A stretch of 64,000 nt of DNA, taken from Algoriphagus sp. NG3 (lineage in GTDB: Bacteria > Bacteroidota > Bacteroidia > Cytophagales > Cyclobacteriaceae). How positions within the stretch are numbered: the first letter of the stretch is position 1; every line of letters begins with the position of its first letter. The stretch lies in contig NZ_CP139421.1 in the NCBI RefSeq assembly GCF_034119865.1, forward strand, positions 3,038,001 through 3,102,000, written 5' to 3'. Position numbers and translations under genes: made by a program. Below are positions 48,586 through 57,955 of the stretch, in pieces. The notes below the pieces were generated by a model that was not told where the DNA came from, searched no databases, and was given only the letters and a program-made list of their open reading frames with translations.

Positions 48586-51500
48586 ATGCGAATACATAGA
48601 CAGTTCAATGTTCTATTCGTGTTGCTTGCGACTTTTATCTCAAGTCTCAATTACACTTCCCAAGCTGTAGCAGCTAGCTCCGCACCGGAACCCCGGCGTG
48701 CAGAGGTCCTTTTCTTAGGTCATGCCAGCGAGCACCACAATTCACGCCTCTACGCACCCTGGCTTGCTACGGCACTTTTCCAGAGTGGCATCAACCTTAC
48801 TTACACGGAGAAACTGGAAGATCTGAACGCCGAAAACCTGGCGAAATACGACGGTTTGGTTATTTATGCCAACCACGATATGCTTTCTAAAGATCAAGAA
48901 AGTGCGATGAAGAATTTTGTGGAAAGCGGAAAAGGTCTGATACCGCTCCATTCCGCTACGGGATGTTTTAAGAATTCGGATTGGTACCTAGAGACTGTAG
49001 GAGGCCAGTTTTCCAGCCATGGAGAGGGAGAGTTTACGGCTGAGATTACAGCTGCAAATCATCCTGTGATGAAAGGCCTGATGCCTTTTGCCACTTGGGA
49101 TGAGACCTACGTACACCAGCGGATCAATCCCGACATGACGGTGCTCATGGAGCGAGTGGAGGGCAACCACAGAGAGCCATATACTTGGGTGAGAACTGTG
49201 GGAAAAGGCCGGGTATTTTATACTGCTTATGGTCACGATCAGCGGACTTGGCAAACACCGGGTTTTCTCGAGCTTCTCCAAAATGGTATTTTTTGGGCAA
49301 TGGGCGATGAAGTGAAAGCGAATGTGGTGGCATTGAACATCCCCAATGTATCGATCTACGATGAGAAAATCTCCGACTTCACAGCCAGATATGAGGTTCC
49401 TAGGATCCAGGATGCACTCGAACCAGAGGAATCCAAAAAGCTTATTCAAAAACCTGTTGATTTCACTTTAGAATTGTTTGCATCCGAACCGGACATCCAA
49501 AACCCCATAGCGATGGCTTGGGACGAAAGGGGAAGACTATGGATCGTGGAATCAGTTGATTATCCAAACACATTCAAAGAAACCGATGGACTGGCTAATG
49601 ACCGGATCAAAATATGTGAGGACACCAATGGAGACGGCAAGGCAGATAAATTCACTGTCTTTGCAGATGGGCTCAACATTCCTACCAGTATGGTCTTTGC
49701 CAATGGGGGCGTGATTGTATCCATGGCGCCGGATTTTGTCTTTATGAAAGACACGGATGGCGACGATGTGGCAGATGTGAAGGAAGTCATCATGACCGGA
49801 TGGGGCAAAAACGACACGCATGCAGGCCCTTCCAATCTCCAATACGGTTTCGACAATAAAATCTGGGGGGTAAATGGCTACTCGGGCTTCAATGGCACCA
49901 TCAACGGGGAAAAGATGAATTTTTCCCAAGGACTTTACCGGATGGATCCGGACGGAAAAAACTTCGAATACCTCGCCGGCACCAGCAATAACACCTGGGG
50001 CTTGGGCTTCTCTGAAGATAACAATGTATTCATCTCCACTGCCAACAATACCCATGCCGGCTACTATTCCATCCCTGCCAAATACCTGCAGCGTGTAATC
50101 CCAAAAGCGGCAGAAGGTGAAGCCTCACCTGAGTTTGAGATTCAGCCTATCCAGAAAATCGACGGGCATTACGATGCACATGCTATGACTCCAAACCTCC
50201 GACAAGTGGATGTAGTGGGTGGATTTACTTCTGCGGCAGGACTCAAGCTCTATACTGCACGAGATTTTCCGAAAGAGTATTGGAACAGAATCGCATTTGT
50301 CAATGAACCGACTATCCGCCTGACGCACAACGCAATCATAGAGCCCCATGGAGCTGGCTATGCGGAAAGTGACGGTTGGAATCTCCTTGCAAGTTCGGAC
50401 GAATGGTTTGGCCCGGTTCAGGCGGAAGTCGGTCCAGACGGTGCCGTCTGGGTGGCAGATTGGTACAATTTCATCATCCAGCATAATGTGTTTGTGGAGC
50501 GTCAGGCTCCTTCGAGGATGGTATTGCCCTTCGAAGACCAGTCCCATGGGCAGGGAAATGCCTTCGAAAGCAAACTCCGGGACACCAATCATGGCAGAAT
50601 TTATAGAGTAGTGTATAAAGGGGCGGGAGATTCCAAACCTCTTCAATTGACAAAGGAAGATCCAAAAGGTCTGATCGCCGCATTGAAAAACGACAATATG
50701 TTCTGGAGAATGACTGCTCAGCGATTGCTCGTGGAGTCTGGAAACCAGCAAGTTCTCACCGACCTGTACAAAATCGCCAGCGACAACTCAGTGGATGAAA
50801 TCGGTCTGAACAGCCCAGCTGTCCATGCGCTATGGACACTACATGGCCTAGGAGCATTCTCAGCAACTAATACTGAAGCATTCCAAGTAGCAAAAAAGGC
50901 CTTGACACATCCAGCCTCCGGAGTAAGAAAAGCAGCACTTGCTGTCTTGCCCAATGAGCAAGCGACCACCTTAGCGATCAAGGCTGCGGAATTGACTCAA
51001 GACAAAGATCTGAATGTAAGAATGCATGCAATCCTAAAATTGGCGGAAGTTCCTGCAGGCGCCGAAGCTGGGGAGATGCTTTATCAGGCGAGTTTGGATG
51101 AGGCAAATGCCAAGGACGATTGGTTGCAAAAAGCACTTTTTGCAGCGTCAGCTGAGCAGGGAAAATTCTTTCTAGAAGCAGTAGGAAATGAAAAAACAGA
51201 CCTGACCCGACGATTAGTAGAGGCAGTTGCCCATGAAAAATACGAATTGGGCAGAAGAAGTACACTTCAATATTCTCCGGATGTGAAAGAAAAGGCTATA
51301 TCCATTTCCACGCAGATTTCCCAGAGAAGGGATGAAGAGCCATTCGGCGTTATCGCTGCGCACGGAGATGCCCAGAATGGCTATACTTTCTATTTAGAAG
51401 CAGGAAAACTGTACTGGGTAGTGAAGCAAAACGGGAAATCCTTTGAAGCCGTGACCAGCGAGACTTTGCCAGAAAGCTATGAAGCACAGGTCTCCCTAGC

Positions 51501-51696
51501 CCCTGATGGCAAAATGGAAATCCTGGTGGATGGTAAATCGGTAGCAACTGCCAAAGCAACTGGTGCTTTCGCAGAGAATCTTACGCCAAGTGTAAGATCC
51601 GGTCGGGACTTCGGAGGAGATAGAAATGTAGGTTCATATCAGGATGAATTCAGCTTCGAAGGCAACCTGAGAAATGTTGTAATAGAATTAAAATAA
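48586..51696 (+). CDS. ThuA / membrane-bound-dehydrogenase-like propeller / HEAT fusion protein
   Basis: 1036 aa exported protein with several domains. After a signal peptide (about 1-30) comes a ThuA-like domain (about 39-250: EVLFLGHASEHHNSRL, PLHSATGCF). A six-bladed propeller of the PQQ-type sugar dehydrogenase family follows at about 290-660 (NPIAMAWDERGRLWIVES, two calcium-loop motifs DTNGDGKAD and DTDGDDVAD). HEAT repeats occupy about 690-900, and a beta-sandwich end about 925-1036. Planctomycete relatives often end in a cytochrome c with CxxCH; none is present here, and a cupredoxin gene follows after 7 bp, so that protein may take its electrons (inference). The substrate is unknown but a sugar is likely. 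Confidence 0.8.
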   Translation: MRIHRQFNVLFVLLATFISSLNYTSQAVAASSAPEPRRAEVLFLGHASEHHNSRLYAPWLATALFQSGINLTYTEKLEDLNAENLAKYDGLVIYANHDMLSKDQESAMKNFVESGKGLIPLHSATGCFKNSDWYLETVGGQFSSHGEGEFTAEITAANHPVMKGLMPFATWDETYVHQRINPDMTVLMERVEGNHREPYTWVRTVGKGRVFYTAYGHDQRTWQTPGFLELLQNGIFWAMGDEVKANVVALNIPNVSIYDEKISDFTARYEVPRIQDALEPEESKKLIQKPVDFTLELFASEPDIQNPIAMAWDERGRLWIVESVDYPNTFKETDGLANDRIKICEDTNGDGKADKFTVFADGLNIPTSMVFANGGVIVSMAPDFVFMKDTDGDDVADVKEVIMTGWGKNDTHAGPSNLQYGFDNKIWGVNGYSGFNGTINGEKMNFSQGLYRMDPDGKNFEYLAGTSNNTWGLGFSEDNNVFISTANNTHAGYYSIPAKYLQRVIPKAAEGEASPEFEIQPIQKIDGHYDAHAMTPNLRQVDVVGGFTSAAGLKLYTARDFPKEYWNRIAFVNEPTIRLTHNAIIEPHGAGYAESDGWNLLASSDEWFGPVQAEVGPDGAVWVADWYNFIIQHNVFVERQAPSRMVLPFEDQSHGQGNAFESKLRDTNHGRIYRVVYKGAGDSKPLQLTKEDPKGLIAALKNDNMFWRMTAQRLLVESGNQQVLTDLYKIASDNSVDEIGLNSPAVHALWTLHGLGAFSATNTEAFQVAKKALTHPASGVRKAALAVLPNEQATTLAIKAAELTQDKDLNVRMHAILKLAEVPAGAEAGEMLYQASLDEANAKDDWLQKALFAASAEQGKFFLEAVGNEKTDLTRRLVEAVAHEKYELGRRSTLQYSPDVKEKAISISTQISQRRDEEPFGVIAAHGDAQNGYTFYLEAGKLYWVVKQNGKSFEAVTSETLPESYEAQVSLAPDGKMEILVDGKSVATAKATGAFAENLTPSVRSGRDFGGDRNVGSYQDEFSFEGNLRNVVIELK

Positions 51697-51703
51697 GCAT
51701 ACC

Positions 51704-52255
51704 ATGATCAAAGCAACCTTATTTCCTATAGCAGCATTGCTTCTAGTGGGTAACTGGTTTTTTTCCTCCACAGAAATAAAACCGCCTGAAGTGATTGCTC
51801 TTTGCGAAGCAAAACCAATAGAAAGTACAGGAAAACTAAAAAGCACTAGCCTTACAGCAAGAAATGCAGAAAAGCGAGAGACCACGATTTTGCTGGAAAT
51901 TGTGCCAGAGATGATGAAATTCGATCAGGATACTTTCAGTGTCAAAGCAGGTGACCAAATCATCCTTGAAATAGACAACCTAGATGGTATGGAGCACAAT
52001 CTTTTGATCATTAAGCCAGGCACACTCGACAAAGTAGGAGCTGCGGCAGATGCTATGCTTAGGGATCCCAAAGCCTCTGAAAAATTCTATGTTCCGGAGA
52101 TTCCGGAAGTGCTATTCGCCACTAAAATGATCGGGCCGCAGGAATTGTACACCTTGACCTTCACTGCACCTACCAAATCCGGGCACTACCCTTTTGTCTG
52201 CACCTTTCCAGGCCATTGGCGCATGATGAACGGTATCATGAAAGTGGAAAGTTGA
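51704..52255 (+). CDS. Azurin-like cupredoxin
   Basis: 183 aa exported type-1 copper protein. An N-terminal signal is followed by a 50-residue linker, then a cupredoxin domain. Copper ligands are visible: His in MEHNLL, Cys in FVCTFPGHW, His in the same motif, and Met in MMNG. Such proteins carry single electrons in the periplasm. It lies 7 bp after the large dehydrogenase-like gene and is probably its electron acceptor (inference). Confidence 0.87.
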   Translation: MIKATLFPIAALLLVGNWFFSSTEIKPPEVIALCEAKPIESTGKLKSTSLTARNAEKRETTILLEIVPEMMKFDQDTFSVKAGDQIILEIDNLDGMEHNLLIIKPGTLDKVGAAADAMLRDPKASEKFYVPEIPEVLFATKMIGPQELYTLTFTAPTKSGHYPFVCTFPGHWRMMNGIMKVES

Positions 52256-52306
52256 TTGTAAATTGAGTAACTAATTAGTTTTAACAATACTCAAACCCAT
52301 TAAACA

Positions 52307-53065
52307 ATGAAAACAACCCGAAAAATCAACCTCCAAAGCATTACCCGACTAGGTGTAGGGCTTTTCCTCTCCTTTGGTCTGATATTCAACCTGTCCGCCG
52401 AAGACAGGGAAAAGCCTAGTCTAAAAAAGAAGCCGATTAAAGTCCTGATGGTAGGCGGTGACGCATCCCATGATTTTGACAAATGGTACAAAGAAGTGGA
52501 TGCGGCTACCCTGGAAATGAAAGGTCTGGCTGAAGTCACCTACACCGATGATACGGATAATATCAAAGACTATCTGGACACGATCGATGTGCTTTTTCTA
52601 GCCAACAACAAAGCGATTAATGACATCGCCACCCGGGAAGCGATTTTTGCTTTTGCTGACGCAGGCAAGGGAATCATCATCGCTCATGCCGGGATGTGGT
52701 ATAGCTGGAGAGACTGGCCTGAGTACAATAAGGAACTGGTCAGTGGAGGCTCTAGAGGCCACGATCGCTATGGTAAATTTGATGTCAACCTCAGCGATAT
52801 CAAGCATCCTGTGACTAAGGGAGTTCCCTCCCACTTCTCCCTTGAGGACGAGTTATACTATCAGAAAGTAGATCCTGATGGCCCAGGAATTGAGGTATTG
52901 GCCCATGCAAGTACTGAGGGCAAAGAGCCTTTCCCTTCCGTTTTTATCGTGAAGCATCCCAAAGCAAAAATTGTAGGGATTGCCCTAGGCCACGATGCTG
53001 CATCCCATGAATTTGAACCATATCAGACCTTGATCAGAAATGCTGTAAAATGGGCTGTTAAGTAG
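52307..53065 (+). CDS. Exported ThuA-domain protein
   Basis: 252 aa protein with a signal peptide ending in NLSAEDR and a single ThuA domain (KVLMVGGDASHDFDKWYK, GKGIIIAHAGMWYSW, IALGHDAASHEFEPYQ). ThuA belongs to the class I glutamine amidotransferase-like fold and in rhizobia works with the Gfo/Idh protein ThuB on 3-keto-trehalose metabolism. Here a Gfo/Idh gene follows after the repeat-containing gap, consistent with a related role. The exact reaction is not known. Confidence 0.87.
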   Translation: MKTTRKINLQSITRLGVGLFLSFGLIFNLSAEDREKPSLKKKPIKVLMVGGDASHDFDKWYKEVDAATLEMKGLAEVTYTDDTDNIKDYLDTIDVLFLANNKAINDIATREAIFAFADAGKGIIIAHAGMWYSWRDWPEYNKELVSGGSRGHDRYGKFDVNLSDIKHPVTKGVPSHFSLEDELYYQKVDPDGPGIEVLAHASTEGKEPFPSVFIVKHPKAKIVGIALGHDAASHEFEPYQTLIRNAVKWAVK

Positions 53066-53174
53066 ATCACCCTCCCTAGTTCCCCTCTGTGTCTGTCTGC
53101 TTGGCAGATGCCAAATTCCGGGATGATCTCAGCTGAAAGGCATCTCAACTCACAACAAATCAACTCCACCTTTT

Positions 53175-53365
53175 AACCCGAAATATGTATTAGCAATTCT
53201 ATTACAGCCATTAATTGCTTTAAAATCAGACATTATATTGCTGTTTTCAACTTCACCATAGCGGTGCTATGCATCAGTTTCCAAACAGCCTGATTTTTTC
53301 TCAATTAATGCCTTTCCCGATAAATCGGGACAGGCTATAACGAAACCTAATACATAGTCCGGGTT
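53175..53365. repeat. 191-bp repeat with inverted ends, copy A
   Basis: Begins AACCCGAAATATGTATTAG and ends CTAATACATAGTCCGGGTT, which are imperfect inverted repeats. Inside are further complementary pairs: AATTG/CAATT, AAAATCAG/CTGATTTT, GCTGTTT/AAACAGC and a central CATAGC-GGT-GCTATG (53257-53271). The whole unit can fold into one long interrupted hairpin. A second copy lies at 59225. It sits 34 bp before the Gfo/Idh start. Confidence 0.75.
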
Positions 53366-53399
53366 TAAGCAATAAATCAAAAACCTAAAACATACAATA

Positions 53400-54515
53400 A
53401 TGAGTCAAAAGCAAATCACCGTCGTGATAGTCGGATTGGGTTTCGGCAAAGAATTTATCCCTATTTACCAAGCGCATCCAAATATCAAAGCTGTTGGAAT
53501 CTGTACCAGAAACCATAAAACAATAGATGAGTTGGCGACTAAGTTCAACCTAGACCGTGACCTTTGTTTCACCAATTTCGAAGATGTTCCTAAGCGTGAA
53601 GATGTAGATGCCATACATATTGTAACACCTGTTCCCGATCATGCCCGCATGACACTGGCTTCACTGAATGCCAATAAACACACCGCTTGCACTATCCCTA
53701 TGGCGATGACCAAGGAAGATTGTGCGGCTATTGTTGATGCCAAGAGAAAATCCGGTAAAGTGTATATGATGATGGAAACTGCGCTTTACACACGGGAGTT
53801 TTTGTATGGACTGAAGCTTGCTGAGACCGGTCAACTGGGCAGAATCCAGATGGTGAGGGGCTCACATATCCAGGATATGAGCATGCCTGGCTGGGATGAA
53901 TACTGGAAAGGTTTCCCGCCAATGCTAAACGGCACACATGCGATTTCTCCACTTTTGAGAATCAACAATACCAAAGCTGAAACAGTGGTTTGTCACGGCT
54001 CAGGACGTTTGAGTGAAGATTTGGCGAGCCGCTATGGATCTCCATTTGCAATGGAAACTGCTACTTTCACCCTGAAAAACTCGGATGTAATCGCAGAAGC
54101 GACCCGTTCACTGTTTGATGTAGTGCGTCAGTATCGTGAGTCCTACGATGTGTACGGTACCAAAATGTCTTTTGAATGGGAGCAGCTGGAAGATGAAAGC
54201 CATGTGATCTTTGATGGGGGAGAAAATGCAAGAAGAATCGATGTGCCAGACACTGACGAGCTGCTGATCGAGCCGATCAAGCACTTCACCAAAAGACAGA
54301 CTATAGACGATCCCAATCACGTCTCCTTCCTGCAGGGTGCGGGACATGGAGGTTCCCACCCGCATTTGGTGCAGGAATTCGTCGCAGCCATCGTAGAAGG
54401 CCGTGATTCCGCAGTAGATGCAGCTGTCGCTGCCAACTACACTTGTGCCGGTATTTGCGCACACGAGTCTGCCATGAAAGGCGGAGAAAGAATCCAGGTA
54501 CCAACCTTTGATTGA
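53400..54515 (+). CDS. Gfo/Idh/MocA-family oxidoreductase lacking the EKP lysine
   Basis: 371 aa cytoplasmic protein with a Rossmann fold (IVGLGFGKEF near residue 11) and the C-terminal Gfo/Idh/MocA beta-sheet domain. The position of the usual EKP motif, whose Lys is catalytic, reads ACTIPMAMT here, so that Lys is absent. A His-containing motif, NGTHAISPLLRI, is present further on. It may bind NAD(P) without the standard chemistry or use another base. It is 6 bp upstream of the TIM-barrel isomerase gene, forming a pair often seen in keto-sugar metabolism. Confidence 0.85.
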   Translation: MSQKQITVVIVGLGFGKEFIPIYQAHPNIKAVGICTRNHKTIDELATKFNLDRDLCFTNFEDVPKREDVDAIHIVTPVPDHARMTLASLNANKHTACTIPMAMTKEDCAAIVDAKRKSGKVYMMMETALYTREFLYGLKLAETGQLGRIQMVRGSHIQDMSMPGWDEYWKGFPPMLNGTHAISPLLRINNTKAETVVCHGSGRLSEDLASRYGSPFAMETATFTLKNSDVIAEATRSLFDVVRQYRESYDVYGTKMSFEWEQLEDESHVIFDGGENARRIDVPDTDELLIEPIKHFTKRQTIDDPNHVSFLQGAGHGGSHPHLVQEFVAAIVEGRDSAVDAAVAANYTCAGICAHESAMKGGERIQVPTFD

Positions 54516-54521
54516 TCAAAA

Positions 54522-55373
54522 ATGCAATTTGGAGTAAGTACATTTTTATGGGTATCGCCTTTCGATACCCATTCTTTTGACCTCGTGCACAAGGTGAATG
54601 AGATGGGTTTTGATATCATCGAAGTCCCTGTGGAAGATAAGGAGCTCGTGGATTGGGATGCACTGAAAAAACTCACTGACGAACTGGGGTTGAAGGTAAG
54701 CATCAGTGGAGCTTTCGGTGCTGACCGGGACATCTCCAGCGGGGATCCTGCTATCCGAGCCAATGGACTGCAGTATATCGAGGATTCCATTAAGATTGCG
54801 GCCAAAATGGGAAGTCCTTTGTTTGGCGGACCACTGTATTCGGCTGTGGGTAAGCTACGGTCTATCTCAGCTGAGCAAAAGAAGCTGGAATTTGACTGGT
54901 GTGTAAGCAACCTGAAAAAGGCGTGTAAAACGGCAGAGGAATATGGTATTACCTTAGGTTTGGAGCCGCTCAACCGCTTTGAAAGTGATATGGTCAACAC
55001 CGTGGATCAGGCACTGGATATCGTGAAAGCTGTGGATTCACCCTATCTAAAAATCCAGCTCGACACCTTTCACAATAATATTGAAGAAAAAAACATCGCT
55101 GCCTCCATCCGAAAAGTCGGTAAGGAACTGCTCTGTCATGTGCAGGGAAATGAAAGTGACCGGGGCACACCTGGCACCGGAAATCTGGCCTGGGATGAGA
55201 TCAAGGAAGCCCTAGTGGAAATTGGATATGAGGGTGCGATTGTAATCGAAACTTTCGGTGCCGTATCCAAGGAAATGGCTAAAGCCACCTGCATCTGGCG
55301 GCCTTTGGCAAACAGTGCCGATGAACTGGCCAGTGAGGGACTCGCTTTTTATAAAAGCCATTTTGGTAGCTAG
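54522..55373 (+). CDS. Sugar isomerase/epimerase (tagatose/psicose 3-epimerase-like)
   Basis: 283 aa cytoplasmic TIM-barrel protein of the AP-endonuclease-2-like isomerase family. The four metal-binding residues are visible: Glu in GLEPLNRFE, Asp in QLDTFHNNIEE, His in CHVQGNESDRG, Glu in IVIETFG. This pattern is that of D-tagatose or D-psicose 3-epimerases acting on free ketoses. It is 6 bp after the Gfo/Idh gene, with which it is probably co-translated. Confidence 0.88.
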   Translation: MQFGVSTFLWVSPFDTHSFDLVHKVNEMGFDIIEVPVEDKELVDWDALKKLTDELGLKVSISGAFGADRDISSGDPAIRANGLQYIEDSIKIAAKMGSPLFGGPLYSAVGKLRSISAEQKKLEFDWCVSNLKKACKTAEEYGITLGLEPLNRFESDMVNTVDQALDIVKAVDSPYLKIQLDTFHNNIEEKNIAASIRKVGKELLCHVQGNESDRGTPGTGNLAWDEIKEALVEIGYEGAIVIETFGAVSKEMAKATCIWRPLANSADELASEGLAFYKSHFGS

Positions 55374-55394
55374 ACTTTAACATCCACTCTCCTT

Positions 55395-55448
55395 GGTCTG
55401 TGTCCTCACAGACCAATCAATCAATTTCGGTCTGTGAGGACACAGACC
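55395..55448. repeat. Pair of GGTCTGTG palindromes (pair 1)
   Basis: GGTCTGTGTCCTCACAGACC (55395-55414) and its exact reverse complement (55429-55448), 14 bp apart. Each is a hairpin on its own, and the two together make one longer hairpin. Confidence 0.8.
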
Positions 55449-55536
55449 GGGGTGTAGCCATCTGTTTTTCTCACTATCAGCTTTTCCAACGTTTGGAACC
55501 TTGGAAAAGCTTATAAACACATCATTATCCGCTAAT

Positions 55537-56496
55537 ATGAACTTAACCTATTTCCTAATCACATCATTTTGGCTTAGTTTAAGCATTTTCTCAGTTCCCG
55601 AAAAAGAGCCCATTTTCCTAGCTGACCCCACAATATTCTATCACGAAGGCACCTATTATCTCTATGGTACCAGTGGAAACAACAAGAATCTGGGGTTTGA
55701 AGTGTACGTTTCCAAAAACCTAAAATCATGGAAAAGGTCGGATAAAAATGATGGCTATGCGCTCAAAAAAGGAGAATCCTACGGTGATATTGGCTTTTGG
55801 GCTCCACAGGTTTTTGAGTACGAGGGAAAATTCTATATGGCCTACACCGCCAATGAACATATAGCTATCGCAACCTCAGCTAGTCCCTTAGGTCCTTTCA
55901 CACAAGCGGAAAAGAAAGATCTGGAAGCTCCTGTGAAGCAGATTGACCCTTATATTTTCATAGATGAGGATGGTAAAAAGTACATGTACCATGTTCGCCT
56001 GACTGAAGGAAACCGCCTGTATGTAGCAGAAATGAAGGACGATTTCTCAGGCATCAAATCCGAAACGTTGACTTACTGTTTCCATGCGGAAGAATCTTGG
56101 GAAAACACCCAAAACGTGGAATGGACAGTATCCGAAGGCCCAACAATCATCAAGCACAAGGGTTTGTATTACTTCATCTACTCAGCCAATGATTTCCGTA
56201 ATCCCGACTATGCCGTGGGGTATGCGATCAGTGAAAGCCCCATGGGGCCATGGAAAAAGAGTCCAACTAATCCGATTTTCGACAAAACCGACGCTGGGAT
56301 CAACGGTTCCGGTCATGGTGATGTCTTCGTGGATGCCCAAGGCAAACTTCGATATGTACTTCATACCCATAATTCTGATGAGGAAGTGTCTCCGAGAAAG
56401 ACGGCCCTGATCGAACTGGAATTTAAACCAAACGGAAATGAAGCCGATCTTTTGGAAGTGAAGCAGGGGAGTTTTAAATTTCTTGAAGTGAAGTAA
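55537..56496 (+). CDS. GH43-family glycoside hydrolase, secreted
   Basis: 319 aa enzyme. ATG at 55537 is preferred over the in-frame TTG at 55501 because it opens a signal peptide (MNLTYFLITSFWLSLSIFS). The GH43 triad is visible: Asp in LADPTIFYHEGTYYLYG, Asp in KQIDPYIFIDEDG, Glu in TVSEGPTIIKHKG. It probably releases arabinose or xylose from an oligosaccharide. It lies in a row of plus-strand sugar genes, bounded on both sides by palindromic repeat pairs. Confidence 0.87.
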   Translation: MNLTYFLITSFWLSLSIFSVPEKEPIFLADPTIFYHEGTYYLYGTSGNNKNLGFEVYVSKNLKSWKRSDKNDGYALKKGESYGDIGFWAPQVFEYEGKFYMAYTANEHIAIATSASPLGPFTQAEKKDLEAPVKQIDPYIFIDEDGKKYMYHVRLTEGNRLYVAEMKDDFSGIKSETLTYCFHAEESWENTQNVEWTVSEGPTIIKHKGLYYFIYSANDFRNPDYAVGYAISESPMGPWKKSPTNPIFDKTDAGINGSGHGDVFVDAQGKLRYVLHTHNSDEEVSPRKTALIELEFKPNGNEADLLEVKQGSFKFLEVK

Positions 56497-56554
56497 AGAG
56501 ATGGAAGACTGAAGACGGAATATTTTAGAATCAAGAACCAAGAATCAAAACCAT

Positions 56555-56617
56555 GGTCTGTGTCCCCACAGGCCATTCATTGGATGATCAAAATTTCAGT
56601 CTGTGAGGACACAGACC
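56555..56617. repeat. Pair of GGTCTGTG palindromes (pair 2)
   Basis: GGTCTGTGTCCCCACAGGCC (56555-56574) and AGTCTGTGAGGACACAGACC (56598-56617), 23 bp apart, in inverted orientation as in pair 1. Confidence 0.75.
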
Positions 56618-56643
56618 GAGGAGGAAGAATAAATCAACGCCGT

Positions 56644-56694
56644 GGTCCGTCCCCCCTCAGACCACTACGCTTTTTGGTTTGTGAGACACAAACC
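56644..56694. repeat. Pair of GGTCTGTG palindromes (pair 3, degenerate)
   Basis: GGTCCGTCCCCCCTCAGACC (56644-56663) and GGTTTGTGAGACACAAACC (56676-56694), 12 bp apart. More diverged than pairs 1 and 2, but the second unit keeps its symmetry by compensating changes. Confidence 0.65.
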
Positions 56695-56729
56695 AGGCAA
56701 CGTGGCAATATAAAAATCCAACATAAAAT

Positions 56730-57944
56730 ATGACCCAAAAACCTACCATTCTGATGCTTGGCTGTTTCGATACGAAGGGAGAAATTTTCGATTTCTTGCG
56801 AGACTGCCTGTTGGCAGAAGAAGCCGAAGTATTGGCAGTGAATGTAGGGGTATTAGGTTCGACAGAGCTTTTTCCCATTACCATAGAAGCTGAAGTGATC
56901 TGCCAAGCAGCTGGAGATAAGATTGAAGCAATAAGAACTAAGAACGACCGGGGTTATGCCATGGAGATCATGGGTCGTGGTGCGGGAAAAGTCCTTGCCG
57001 ATCTTTATCGTCAGAAGAAATTTGCTGCGGTAATAGGCATGGGAGGAGGAAGCGGAACGTATGTCACATTGAAAGCTATGCAGCTTTTGCCCTTGAGCTT
57101 ACCGAAAATCTGTATTTCCACACTAGCCAGCAAAGATCTCTCGGATCTGATCGGAGTTAAGGATATTTTGCTGATGCCTTCTGTAGTGGATGTGGCTGCA
57201 CTTAACAGCATCATCAAGCCGATCATACAGCAAGCCTCAGCAGCTCTGGTAGCCATGAGCCGTGTCCAGATCATCAAAGAATCAAATACTAAGCGGATTG
57301 CTATCAGTATGTTTGGAAACACCAGCGCTTGTGTAGATTACTGCACTGATTTACTGGAAGCGAAAGGCTATGAAGTGATGAATTTCCATGCCAATGGTGT
57401 GGGAGGGAAAGCTTTGGAAAGCCTTACCTTAGAGGGATGCTTTTCGGGTATTTTGGATATTACCACCACCGAATTGGCAGATGAACTCTGTGGTGGCATC
57501 TGCAGTGCGGGGCCTAGCCGCCTGGAAGCTGCGGGAAAACTGGGAATACCTCAGGTGGTGGTGCCAGGCTGTATGGATATGGTCAATTTTGGCACCATGG
57601 ATTCTGTACCGGAGAAGTATAAAAACCGCCAATTATACGCTTGGGTGCCGACCGTCACGCTGATGCGGACCAATGAAAAAGAAAACCAAGATTTGGGCAG
57701 AATGTTGGCAGATAAGCTAAATCAATCCACCGGATCAGTAGCCGTTCTTTTCCCGGAAAAAGGAATATCCCAGATTGATGCAGAAGGGAATGTTTTTCAT
57801 AATCCTAAATCAAATGAAGAACTTTCTAAATCCATTCAGGAAAACTTGAAATCCGGGATACCTTTTGTCAACTTGCCTTTTCATATAAATGATCGTGAAT
57901 TTGCCGAGACGGCGGTGGAGAGATTGCTTGATATGATTAAGTGA
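56730..57944 (+). CDS. Tm-1-like ATP-binding domain protein (UPF0261)
   Basis: 404 aa cytoplasmic protein of the UPF0261/Tm-1-like family (LMLGCFDTKGEIFDFLRD at the start, GMGGGSGTYVTLKAMQLLP, CGGICSAGPSRLEAAG, and PFHINDREFAETAVERL at the end). In the tomato Tm-1 resistance protein this domain is the N-terminal half and is followed by a TIM-barrel domain. Here the barrel is the next gene, 58242. The natural reaction is not established. A role in carbohydrate or aromatic catabolism is inferred from neighbours. Confidence 0.9.
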   Translation: MTQKPTILMLGCFDTKGEIFDFLRDCLLAEEAEVLAVNVGVLGSTELFPITIEAEVICQAAGDKIEAIRTKNDRGYAMEIMGRGAGKVLADLYRQKKFAAVIGMGGGSGTYVTLKAMQLLPLSLPKICISTLASKDLSDLIGVKDILLMPSVVDVAALNSIIKPIIQQASAALVAMSRVQIIKESNTKRIAISMFGNTSACVDYCTDLLEAKGYEVMNFHANGVGGKALESLTLEGCFSGILDITTTELADELCGGICSAGPSRLEAAGKLGIPQVVVPGCMDMVNFGTMDSVPEKYKNRQLYAWVPTVTLMRTNEKENQDLGRMLADKLNQSTGSVAVLFPEKGISQIDAEGNVFHNPKSNEELSKSIQENLKSGIPFVNLPFHINDREFAETAVERLLDMIK

Positions 57945-57955
57945 AAGTTAAATTC

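Noticed and set aside
55395..56694. CRISPR array suggested by repeated 20-bp units
   Set aside because: Spacing is irregular, units are inverted in pairs and separated by a full gene, and no cas genes are present.
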